DNA of 64,000 nucleotides from Rhodopirellula halodulae. Its GTDB lineage: Bacteria > Planctomycetota > Planctomycetia > Pirellulales > Pirellulaceae. Every line of letters begins with the position of its first letter. Position 1 is the first letter of the stretch. The position numbers were made by a program, and so were the translations under genes. The notes under the pieces are model-generated. The model saw only the letters and a list, made by a program, of their open reading frames with translations. It was not told the DNA's origin and made no database searches. Positions 10,272-18,249 of the stretch are shown here, piece after piece. The stretch covers positions 248,001 through 312,000 of the forward strand of contig NZ_JAJKFV010000002.1 of NCBI RefSeq assembly GCF_020966775.1. Direction: 5' to 3'.

Positions 10272-12878
10272 ATGCTCCTCCGTTTTCTGTGTGTTTTATT
10301 CGCTTGCCTCCTGTTTCGCCCGTTAGGCGGCCAAGAACCGGACCCGCTATCGGTCCCATTGGCAAAAGAGAATCCGAACTATCTGAATGTGGATCTGCCG
10401 GTCGAACAAAGGGTTGCTGACCTGCTGCAGCGGATGACGGTGGAAGAGAAAGCCATCGCACTCAACCACAACGGCCCTGCACTGAAACGCTTTGGTCTGC
10501 GAAGTGACAAATGGAACCAATGTTTGAACGGTGTTCAGTGGGACCGCCCCACAACTTTGTTCCCAGTTTGCATTGCCATGGCAGCAACTTGGGACACGGA
10601 GCTCGTCCAAAACGACATCGCAAGAGTCATGTCGGACGAAGCCCGCGCGATCTACAACCAATGGCAGCAATCTCCCGAGATCAAATCGCAACATAAAGGC
10701 CTGATCTATCGCGCTCCGGTGATCAACATCGGCCGAAATCCGTATTGGGGTCGCAATCATGAAGCCTTTGGTGAAGATCCGTATCTGACGGGTCGAATGG
10801 GTGTCGCGTACGTACGTGGCTTGCAGGGCGATGACCCACGGCACTTGAAGACGGCGGCAACACTCAAGCACTACGCCGTCAACAATGTGGAAACGCAACG
10901 ATTCAGTCTGGACGCGAGCGTTTCGGAGGAAATGCTTCACGACTACTGGCTGCCTCACTTCCGCGACTCGGTGGTGGAAGCCGGTGCTTGTTCGTTGATG
11001 GCCAGTTACAACGCGATCAATGGAACGCCAAACAACATCAATCATTGGTTGCTGACCGACGTTCTGAAGAATCGCTGGAACCACTCCGGATTCGTGGTTT
11101 CCGACTTGGGAGGCGTTCGAACGATGGTCAACGGCCACGAACAGAAACGAATGTCCTATGTCGATGCGGTTGCGAAATCATTGATGGCAGGATGTGACTT
11201 TTCGGGACCCGAATACGAGCGTTACATCCCACTCGCTTTGCAAGAAGGCAAGATCACCGAGGAACGATTGAACGACGCAGTTCGTCGCGTGCTCACCGTC
11301 CGTTTTCGATTGGGAGAATTTGATCCGCCGGAAAGTGTTGCCTATCACAACCTCTCTCCGGAAATCATCGGTGGCGAGGCTCATCGGAGGGTAGCGTTGG
11401 ACGTCGCACGTAAATCAATCGTCCTGCTTCAGAACAAAGAATCGGCACTGCCTCTCGACCAGGAAGAACTGAAGCGAGTCGCCGTCATCGGGCCATTGGC
11501 GGATCGAGTGGTTCTCAACAATTACAACGGAAGGCATGAAAACCTGGTGACACCTCTGGCCGGTATTCAACGTTTCCTGGGCGACCAAGTGAAAGTCGCG
11601 CATGCTCGCGGAACCACGGTCACTGGCCCCAAAGACGGTGTTCCTACCCAAATCGATCAAGAGCGAGGCTTCAGCAGCGGCCGCAGCCTGAAGCTGGACG
11701 CTCGTTCTGTGGGCGATTTCGCGGAGTTCCCCATCGAGGTGGATGCCGATGGCAAACATGCGTTTGAACTGCGTTACAAAAGCTATCCCACTCGCGGGCA
11801 ATTCCAACTCAGCGTGGATGGCAATGATGTGGGACAGCCCATCGATATGTTCGAGGCGGAGGAACGTTATGGCTTGGTGGCCTCCTTGGGGACCATCGAA
11901 CTGACCGCGGGCGAGCACACAATCCGTCTTACATCGGTCGGCAAGCAAGCCGCCAGCCAAGGTTTCTCTGGCCACTTTGACCAATTGCATTTGAAGGGTT
12001 CCACCAATCAAACCATTGAGATTGAATCGGTCGCCGTTCAAACCGGCCGGGCGAAACCGAAACGAGATCCAATTCAAGAAGCGGTGAATCTCGCCGCGAA
12101 TTCGGATGTTGCAATCTTGTTTGTCGGAACGGACCAAAGCGTCGAACAAGAAGAACGCGACCGCACGACGCTGGGTCTGCCCGGCGAACAATTGAAGTTG
12201 GTCCAAAAGGTGATCGAGGCCAACCCGCGAAGCGTTGTGGTGCTCAAGAGCGCCGGTCCACTGACAGTCCCTTGGATCAAACAAAACAACGCCGCGATTC
12301 TGCAGGCATGGTGGGGCGGTGAAGAAGGCGGCACAGCGATCGCCGAGGTACTCTTTGGTGCCACCAACCCATCGGGCAAACTTCCCCACACGGTTTACGC
12401 ATCGGAGTCACAGGTTCCGCCACTGGATGAATACAACATCGACGCGGGGTTCACATACATGCACCTGCGAGGAGAACCACTTTTTGCGTTTGGGCATGGG
12501 CTGAGTTACACCAACTTTGAGTATGGCGACCTATCGCTCGATCAAACCACGCTCAGTGCCGACGAATCACTGTCTATCAATTTAGAAGTTCAAAACACCG
12601 GCGATCGACAGGGAGATGAGATCGTGCAGCTTTACGTCCGATCAATCGACTCCTCGAGTGACGACCCCAAGCTCCGACTTGCAGGATTCACCCGTGTCGA
12701 AATGAATTCCGGTGCGACTCAACGTGTCCACTTTGAACTTTCCCCCAAACACATCTCCCGTTTCGATTCCTCCGTGGATGATTTCGTGGTCAAACCGGGA
12801 CGCTACGAAGTGTTGGTGGGCAGCTCTTCCCAGGACATTCGATCGAAAAGTGAATTCCGGGTACCCGCTGGCGAGTGA
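10272..12878 (+). CDS. Glycoside hydrolase family 3 (beta-glucosidase/xylosidase-like), secreted
   Basis: 868 residues with an N-terminal signal peptide. The GH3 N-terminal barrel begins ~residue 45 (RMTVEEKAIALNHNGPALKR), contains GRNPYWGRNHEAFGEDPYLTG and KHYAVNNVETQR, and has the catalytic nucleophile Asp in GFVVSDLGGV (~residue 278). The C-terminal alpha/beta domain starts about 375 (RKSIVLLQNKESALPL) and is interrupted at ~455-590 by a PA14-like carbohydrate-binding insertion. It resumes with VAILFVGTDQSVEQEERDR and ends in a fibronectin-III-like domain (~770-868). It probably releases terminal sugars from oligosaccharides made by the preceding pectin enzyme; the exact sugar is not predictable. 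Confidence 0.93.
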   Translation: MLLRFLCVLFACLLFRPLGGQEPDPLSVPLAKENPNYLNVDLPVEQRVADLLQRMTVEEKAIALNHNGPALKRFGLRSDKWNQCLNGVQWDRPTTLFPVCIAMAATWDTELVQNDIARVMSDEARAIYNQWQQSPEIKSQHKGLIYRAPVINIGRNPYWGRNHEAFGEDPYLTGRMGVAYVRGLQGDDPRHLKTAATLKHYAVNNVETQRFSLDASVSEEMLHDYWLPHFRDSVVEAGACSLMASYNAINGTPNNINHWLLTDVLKNRWNHSGFVVSDLGGVRTMVNGHEQKRMSYVDAVAKSLMAGCDFSGPEYERYIPLALQEGKITEERLNDAVRRVLTVRFRLGEFDPPESVAYHNLSPEIIGGEAHRRVALDVARKSIVLLQNKESALPLDQEELKRVAVIGPLADRVVLNNYNGRHENLVTPLAGIQRFLGDQVKVAHARGTTVTGPKDGVPTQIDQERGFSSGRSLKLDARSVGDFAEFPIEVDADGKHAFELRYKSYPTRGQFQLSVDGNDVGQPIDMFEAEERYGLVASLGTIELTAGEHTIRLTSVGKQAASQGFSGHFDQLHLKGSTNQTIEIESVAVQTGRAKPKRDPIQEAVNLAANSDVAILFVGTDQSVEQEERDRTTLGLPGEQLKLVQKVIEANPRSVVVLKSAGPLTVPWIKQNNAAILQAWWGGEEGGTAIAEVLFGATNPSGKLPHTVYASESQVPPLDEYNIDAGFTYMHLRGEPLFAFGHGLSYTNFEYGDLSLDQTTLSADESLSINLEVQNTGDRQGDEIVQLYVRSIDSSSDDPKLRLAGFTRVEMNSGATQRVHFELSPKHISRFDSSVDDFVVKPGRYEVLVGSSSQDIRSKSEFRVPAGE

Positions 12879-12967
12879 ACTTGCAACGGATTGCAAAATG
12901 TGAAGAAGCTGTTGTGATACGTCCCCTGACATCGTTCGTGGGTTCGTTCGGCAGATCGATTTCGATA

Positions 12968-12990
12968 GGATCAGTGACCATCACTGATCC
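12968..12990. promoter_or_regulatory. Perfect 9-bp inverted repeat before the nuclease gene
   Basis: GGATCAGTG and its exact reverse complement CACTGATCC are separated by 5 bp, ending 24 bp before the ATG at 13015. No T-tract follows, so it is not a classical terminator. It could be an operator or a 5'-UTR hairpin controlling the nuclease. Confidence 0.45.
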
Positions 12991-13014
12991 GCACACTCTT
13001 GCCGCCACTTTCCC

Positions 13015-14676
13015 ATGACAGCTTCGCGACGTTTCCTTTTGACCACCGCGTCAATCCGATGGTTGGTGGGCTTGTTGCTCGTAGTGGGGTGCAAACCCGC
13101 CTCCAACCCCGTCGCGAAGCCCGAGTCGGTGGCGGAACCAGCCAAGACAAACGTTGAACCGATCGCTTCGACCGATTCAGCAATCGCAGACACCCCATCG
13201 TTCCGTCCTTCGGCTGACGCGATCGTGATCGATGGCGCACTGAACGAAATCGACTGGGATTCACTGGTTGGTAAACGCGTCATCGTGCGGGGCGATTTGA
13301 CCATCGTGGACACCTACAACTTGATCCGCCGAGGACAAGTCGATGTTGCTCGCGAACGACTTTACGTTCCGACCAGCATTGTCGATCCCAACGACAAGGA
13401 TCCCAAGCTGAATTCCTACGAAGGCGGAAACAATGTCGCTCAGGTCACCCAAGCCCAAAAACTCAACGACACCGCCACCATCACGCTGGATGATGGCTCG
13501 GCCGAGCAAAACATCTTTCCACCGAAACTGTTTCCGAATCTCGGAGGCGGCTTGGCGACCGTGCGTCTGGGTTCGACCATCAAAGATGTCTCGGGGAAGG
13601 TCGTTCTTGCCGGCAGCAAACTGCTACTCGTTGCGGATCAGCCTTTGAACTGGACTCCCGCACCTCGACCACCTCGACCGGACGTGGGCAACGCGGAGGT
13701 GACGGTGGCGAGCTTCAACGTGCTAAACTATTTCACCACCATCGACGATGGCAACAACAACGCGCGGGGTGCGGATTCCTATGCGGAACTGCAGCGTCAA
13801 GAAGCCAAAATTGTCTCCGCGATGATCGCCCTCAAAGCCGACGTGATCGGCCTGATGGAACTGGAAAACAACCTCGAAGCGGAACAACGTTTGGTGGACG
13901 CATTGAACCAAGCCATCGGCCAAGAAATCTTTCGCGGCTGCGGATTGCCAGACGGGTTTGCGAAGGCTCCGGGCGGCAACGACGCCATCCGTGTTGGAAT
14001 GATTTACCGTTCCGACCGAGTCTCCACGATCGGCGACGTGACCATGATTCGTGACGATGCATTTGGCGTGGCACGCACGCCAATCGTGCAGACATTCCAA
14101 GCGGTCTCGGGCCAAGCGGTCTCGGGCCAAGCGGTCTCGGGCCAAGCGGTCTCGGGCGGCGATCCATTCACCGTGGTCGTCAACCATTTCAAATCCAAAG
14201 GCGGCGCCAGCAACGCGCCCAAAGCGAATCAGAACAAAGGTGATGGCCAGGGCGCATACAACGCGAGTCGGCGAGCCCAGTCGCTTGCGATCACTGACTT
14301 CGTTCGCTCCTTGAAGGTTGACGAACAAGAACCACGCGTGCTGATCATTGGCGACTTCAACGCTTATCAACAAGAAGATCCGGTGGATGCCCTGCGTGCG
14401 ATGGGATTGATCGATCTTCATGAGCACCAACGCGCGTCTGAAACAGACTCCGGCAGTTACTCTTACGTCTACTATGGCCAAGCCGGCAGCTTGGACCATG
14501 CATTTGCCACCCCAGCGCTTGCGAACTCAGTCACCGGGGTTGCCGCGTGGCACATCAACGCCGACGAACCGCGGTCGCTGGATTACAACCAAGAATACAA
14601 TCCCAGCGAGCTCTTTCGCGAAGATCCCTATCGCAGTTCCGATCATGATCCGGTGCTCATTGGCATTGGTGACTGA
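13015..14676 (+). CDS. ExeM/NucH-like extracellular endonuclease/exonuclease/phosphatase, lipoprotein
   Basis: 553 residues. The N-terminal hydrophobic segment ends in LLLVVGCKP, a probable lipobox. A short OB/DUF-like region (~60-210; GKRVIVRGDLTIVDTYNL) precedes the catalytic DNase-I-like domain (~225-550). Motifs: VTVASFNVLNYF, VIGLMELENN (metal-binding Glu), VVVNHFKSKGG, LIIGDFNAY and SSDHDPVLIGI (catalytic His). This is the layout of extracellular nucleases used to degrade DNA for phosphate or biofilm turnover. Four perfect 15-bp repeats (14098-14157) encode AVSGQ units in a surface loop before the HFKSKGG motif. The 5' region has a perfect inverted repeat. Confidence 0.88.
   Translation: MTASRRFLLTTASIRWLVGLLLVVGCKPASNPVAKPESVAEPAKTNVEPIASTDSAIADTPSFRPSADAIVIDGALNEIDWDSLVGKRVIVRGDLTIVDTYNLIRRGQVDVARERLYVPTSIVDPNDKDPKLNSYEGGNNVAQVTQAQKLNDTATITLDDGSAEQNIFPPKLFPNLGGGLATVRLGSTIKDVSGKVVLAGSKLLLVADQPLNWTPAPRPPRPDVGNAEVTVASFNVLNYFTTIDDGNNNARGADSYAELQRQEAKIVSAMIALKADVIGLMELENNLEAEQRLVDALNQAIGQEIFRGCGLPDGFAKAPGGNDAIRVGMIYRSDRVSTIGDVTMIRDDAFGVARTPIVQTFQAVSGQAVSGQAVSGQAVSGGDPFTVVVNHFKSKGGASNAPKANQNKGDGQGAYNASRRAQSLAITDFVRSLKVDEQEPRVLIIGDFNAYQQEDPVDALRAMGLIDLHEHQRASETDSGSYSYVYYGQAGSLDHAFATPALANSVTGVAAWHINADEPRSLDYNQEYNPSELFREDPYRSSDHDPVLIGIGD
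14098..14157 (+). repeat. Four perfect 15-bp tandem repeats inside the nuclease gene
   Basis: Unit CAAGCGGTCTCGGGC occurs four times head to tail without a mismatch. The unit is a multiple of three, so copy-number changes add or remove QAVSG pentapeptides without breaking the frame. Confidence 0.95.
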
Positions 14677-14784
14677 ACCGATGCCAATACTTCGACATGG
14701 AAACGCCATCTGTTGCCGCAGCCACCGCCGGAGTCTAGGTTGACGGCTTCGTGACTTGGATGACACGGCCCCCATAGCAATGGC

Positions 14785-16896
14785 ATGGCAAACCCCATGA
14801 TTCAGCGCAGCGTTTACATCGGCACCAACAGCAATGCCACTGGCAAACGCATGGTGGCGCTCGGCATGATGGAATTGGCGGCTCGCCGTTTCGGTCGCGT
14901 GGCTTTCTTTCGCCCCGTCGTGCGGTTGGGATCCGATCAAGACCAAAGCATTCGCATGATGCGTTCCCGATATGGCATCACAACGCCCACAGAAGAAATG
15001 TGCGGTGTGACTCGAACGCAAGCCAGGCAGATGTTAGCGGCGGATCGCTACAGCGATCTGATCCAGCTGATTCAACAAAAATTCAAACAATTGGAAGTCA
15101 AAGCGGACTTCGTCGTTGTCGAAGGCACCAGCTACCAAGGGCTCGCCCCTGAGCTGGAGTTTGAACTGAACGCCGATATCGCGGCCAACATCGGTGCACG
15201 CGTTCTTTCGGTTTACGCGATGGGCGACCGTACCGTTGACGAGTGCGTTCAATCGGTGTTGATCGGCAACGAGAGTTTTGTTGACCGAGGGGCGCAGTTG
15301 ATCGCCACGATCATCAACCAAGTCCCCAACACCCAATCCATGGCGCTGCAGGCCGCGGTGACGACATCAAAACTGAACTCGAAAGCACCTCTGTACCTGT
15401 TGCCAGAGGAACCGCTGCTACGTCAACCAACCGTTCGCGAAATTCAGACTGGGATCAACGCGAAACTTGTTTCCGGCGATGATTCTTCCTTGGACCGCGA
15501 AGTCGCCGTCCGCAAGGTCGCCGCGATGCAACTGCCGGGCTTCTTAGAACGTCTCGCGAATGCAGCGTTGGTGATGACTCCGGGTGATCGCAGCGACATC
15601 TTGATTGGCTGTGTGCTGGCTTGTTCTCAACCCGACGGGCCATCGCCCGCGGCCGTGATTCTGACCGGAGGAATCACCCCGCCGCCTTCCGTGCGTCGCT
15701 TGGTGGAAAATGCGAACGCGTTGCCGATTTTGATGGCCACGGAAGACACTTACACGGTTGCTTCCAAGGCCGCTGAAGTACGGGCCGAAATTGGGGAGCA
15801 CTCGCCACGTAAAATCGAATCCGCGATTGGAGTTTTTGAGCGACATGTCGATACGGATTCTCTTGCGGAACGTTTGAAAGCCCCGGTGGTTCCGCACATC
15901 ACGCCCATGTTGTTTGAACACTCGCTGATCCAAAGAGCGCGGCAGCAACGCGTCAAAATCGTTCTTCCCGAAGCGACCGAACCACGCATTCTGCAAGCCG
16001 TTGATGTTTTGCGTCGACGTGATGTCACTGATGTGATCTTGCTGGGCAACCCAAACGAAATCTCGGCCGCGGCGGCTAGGTCAGGCGTCATGCTTCCCGG
16101 TGACGGACTGCATATCATCGACCCAGCCACCAGTCCTCTGCGTGATTCCTTCGCAAGCGAATACTATCAATTGCGTCAGCACAAAGGGGTGACCTTCGAC
16201 ATCGCTCGCGATCGAATGATCGATGTCACCTACTTTGGCACCATGTTGGTTCACCGCGGGATGGCGGGTGGATTGGTGTCCGGCGCCGTTCACACAACCG
16301 CCAATACCATTCGCCCAGCGTTCGAATTCATTCGCACCCGCCCCGACGTCAACGTGGTCAGCAGTGTGTTTTTGATGTGTTTGAAAGAAGGCGTCTTGGT
16401 CTACGGGGATTGTGCGGTCATCCCCAATCCGACCGCAGAGCAATTAACAGAAATCGCCATCAGCAGCGCGGAAACGGCCGCTCAATTTGGCATTGAGCCA
16501 CGAATTGCGATGCTGTCGTACTCCACCGGCGAAAGCGGACAAGGCGAGGACGTCAACAAAGTCCGTGAAGCCACCGCAATGGTGCGTTCGCGACGACCGG
16601 ATCTGGCCGTGGAGGGGCCTTTGCAATACGACGCGGCAGTGGATCCTGATGTCGCTGCGACGAAACTGCCCGACAACCCCGTGGCGGGCAAAGCGACGGT
16701 GTTGGTGTTTCCCGACTTGAACACAGGCAACAATCTTTACAAAGCCGTCCAGCGTTCCGCCGGTGCCATCGCAATTGGTCCGGTCCTGCAGGGGTTGAAT
16801 AAACCGGTCAACGATCTTTCCCGAGGTTGCACCGTTCCCGATATCGTCAACACGGTCGCAATCACGGCCATCCAAGCTCAGATGGTGAGCGAATGA
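14785..16896 (+). CDS. pta: Phosphate acetyltransferase
   Basis: 703 residues, matching long three-domain Pta enzymes. The N-terminal P-loop-like domain (YIGTNSNATGKRMVALGMM) is followed by a DRTGG regulatory domain (~210-330) and the C-terminal PTA/PTB catalytic domain (~370-695). The catalytic part shows IVLPEATEPRILQAVDVL, GTMLVHRGMAGGLVSGAVH, MLSYSTGESGQGEDV and a GPLQYDAAVDPDVAATK stretch. It interconverts acetyl-CoA and acetyl phosphate in the cytoplasm. The stop codon overlaps the ackA start (ATGA), so the pair is translationally coupled and makes the full acetate overflow/uptake pathway. Confidence 0.97.
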   Translation: MANPMIQRSVYIGTNSNATGKRMVALGMMELAARRFGRVAFFRPVVRLGSDQDQSIRMMRSRYGITTPTEEMCGVTRTQARQMLAADRYSDLIQLIQQKFKQLEVKADFVVVEGTSYQGLAPELEFELNADIAANIGARVLSVYAMGDRTVDECVQSVLIGNESFVDRGAQLIATIINQVPNTQSMALQAAVTTSKLNSKAPLYLLPEEPLLRQPTVREIQTGINAKLVSGDDSSLDREVAVRKVAAMQLPGFLERLANAALVMTPGDRSDILIGCVLACSQPDGPSPAAVILTGGITPPPSVRRLVENANALPILMATEDTYTVASKAAEVRAEIGEHSPRKIESAIGVFERHVDTDSLAERLKAPVVPHITPMLFEHSLIQRARQQRVKIVLPEATEPRILQAVDVLRRRDVTDVILLGNPNEISAAAARSGVMLPGDGLHIIDPATSPLRDSFASEYYQLRQHKGVTFDIARDRMIDVTYFGTMLVHRGMAGGLVSGAVHTTANTIRPAFEFIRTRPDVNVVSSVFLMCLKEGVLVYGDCAVIPNPTAEQLTEIAISSAETAAQFGIEPRIAMLSYSTGESGQGEDVNKVREATAMVRSRRPDLAVEGPLQYDAAVDPDVAATKLPDNPVAGKATVLVFPDLNTGNNLYKAVQRSAGAIAIGPVLQGLNKPVNDLSRGCTVPDIVNTVAITAIQAQMVSE

Positions 16897-18002
16897 ACGT
16901 TTTGGTTTTCAACGTCGGCAGCACCACGCTGAAATACGCTTGCATCGATTCGGAAACAGAAGACACCATCGCTTCCGGATTGTTGGATCGAATCGGACAA
17001 CCCGGTGGCGATGCGATCAACCATTTGATTGCAGCGGAAGATGCCATCCAAAACGTCGGATTGCAGAATGTTCATGCGATTGGCCACCGGATCGTGCAGG
17101 GCGGAAGTTTGTTTCCCGAACCGACCGTTGCCACAGCGGAAGTCTTGACGCGTTTGAAGACGCTGGACACTCTTGCTCCTTTGCACAATCCATCCGCCCG
17201 CGCGGTCGCGGAAGGATTGACAAAGATGACGGCTCCGCAAGTCCTCGTGTTTGACACGTCCTATTTTGCCAGCCTTTCGCCGGCGGCCTATCGCTATGCG
17301 GTGCCAGAAGACTGGTACAGCGAACACGCCGTTCGCCGCTACGGATTTCACGGGACTTCCCACCAATTTGTGACTCAAAAAGCAATCGATTTTTTGGGTG
17401 GCCACGAACAAACCAAAATCATTTCGTTGCACCTGGGCGGCGGAGCCAGTGCCACCGCATCCATCGGCGGACGAGCCATCGACACCTCCATGGGCATGAC
17501 ACCGTTGGAAGGGTTGGTGATGGCGTCACGATCAGGAGACCTGGATCCGGCGGTGGTCTTGCACATGACCGAACACGCGGGTCTGTCGCCCAGCGACGTC
17601 CGCGACGCATTGAATCGACGAAGTGGGCTGTTTGGGCTGTGCGGCGAACCGGACATGCGTGCCGTCCTTGGCCGCCGACAAACCGGTGACCCAGCCGCCA
17701 CCTTGGCCATCGACATTTATGTTCGGCGAATCGTCAAGACCATCGGCAGCTACATCGCCGTGTTGGGAGGATTGGACGCACTCGTGTTCACGGCGGGCGT
17801 TGGCCAGCACTCCACCGAAATTCGCGCAATGGTTTGCCAATCGCTTGGGCATTTTGGAATATCCATTTGTCCGCAGAAAAACGAAACCTGTCGCGATGAT
17901 CCCTCGGACCTTTCATCAGAAAACGCCAGGGTTCGCACATTGGTGGTCGCCACTAACGAAGAACTCGCCATCGCGCGTTTGGTGCGAAAAACGTTGCTCT
18001 GA
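16893..18002 (+). CDS. ackA: Acetate kinase
   Basis: 369 residues, slightly shorter than typical ~400-residue enzymes. Signatures: N-terminal MNVLVFNVGSTTLKYACID, IGHRIVQGG, LHNPSARAVAEGL, FDTSYFASLSPAAYRYAVP, RRYGFHGTSHQFV, LHLGGGASATASIGGRAIDT and TPLEGLVMASRSGDLDP. The C-terminal LDALVFTAGVGQHSTEIR carries the adenosine-binding part. It converts acetyl phosphate and ADP to acetate and ATP. The ATG at 16893 overlaps the pta stop by 4 nt; an upstream in-frame start at 16827 would run deep into pta and is not preferred. Confidence 0.97.
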   Translation: MNVLVFNVGSTTLKYACIDSETEDTIASGLLDRIGQPGGDAINHLIAAEDAIQNVGLQNVHAIGHRIVQGGSLFPEPTVATAEVLTRLKTLDTLAPLHNPSARAVAEGLTKMTAPQVLVFDTSYFASLSPAAYRYAVPEDWYSEHAVRRYGFHGTSHQFVTQKAIDFLGGHEQTKIISLHLGGGASATASIGGRAIDTSMGMTPLEGLVMASRSGDLDPAVVLHMTEHAGLSPSDVRDALNRRSGLFGLCGEPDMRAVLGRRQTGDPAATLAIDIYVRRIVKTIGSYIAVLGGLDALVFTAGVGQHSTEIRAMVCQSLGHFGISICPQKNETCRDDPSDLSSENARVRTLVVATNEELAIARLVRKTLL

Positions 18003-18122
18003 TCGCGTCTTCATGCGTTCAGCGAAACGATTTGAAGTGCTTGGCGAGATGCACTGCTTGGCGAAGTGTTTTGCTCACCAGCGTGTGTTGCTTGGGTGGC
18101 GAATAGCGAGCAACGCACAAAA

Positions 18123-18157
18123 TTTTTGCAGCCGCACCGAGTTTTTTTGCAGCCGCA
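18123..18157 (+). promoter_or_regulatory. Pair of 14-bp direct repeats upstream of the VIT-vWA gene
   Basis: TTTTTGCAGCCGCA occurs at 18123-18136 and 18144-18157, 21 bp apart (two helical turns), 93 bp before the ATG at 18250. Same-face spacing suggests a protein-binding pair. No gene is seen in the gap 18003-18249. Confidence 0.4.
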
Positions 18158-18249
18158 TTAAAGAAAATTTGGGTCAAAAGCGCTTCGCATTGGACACGAC
18201 GGGATCTGGGTAGAGAGATCGACTTCCCCCCTCTCTCTCGGAGCCCCCC

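Noticed and set aside
14004-14222. Minus-strand PETAW peptide repeats
   Set aside because: They are the antisense reading of the 15-bp nuclease repeats.
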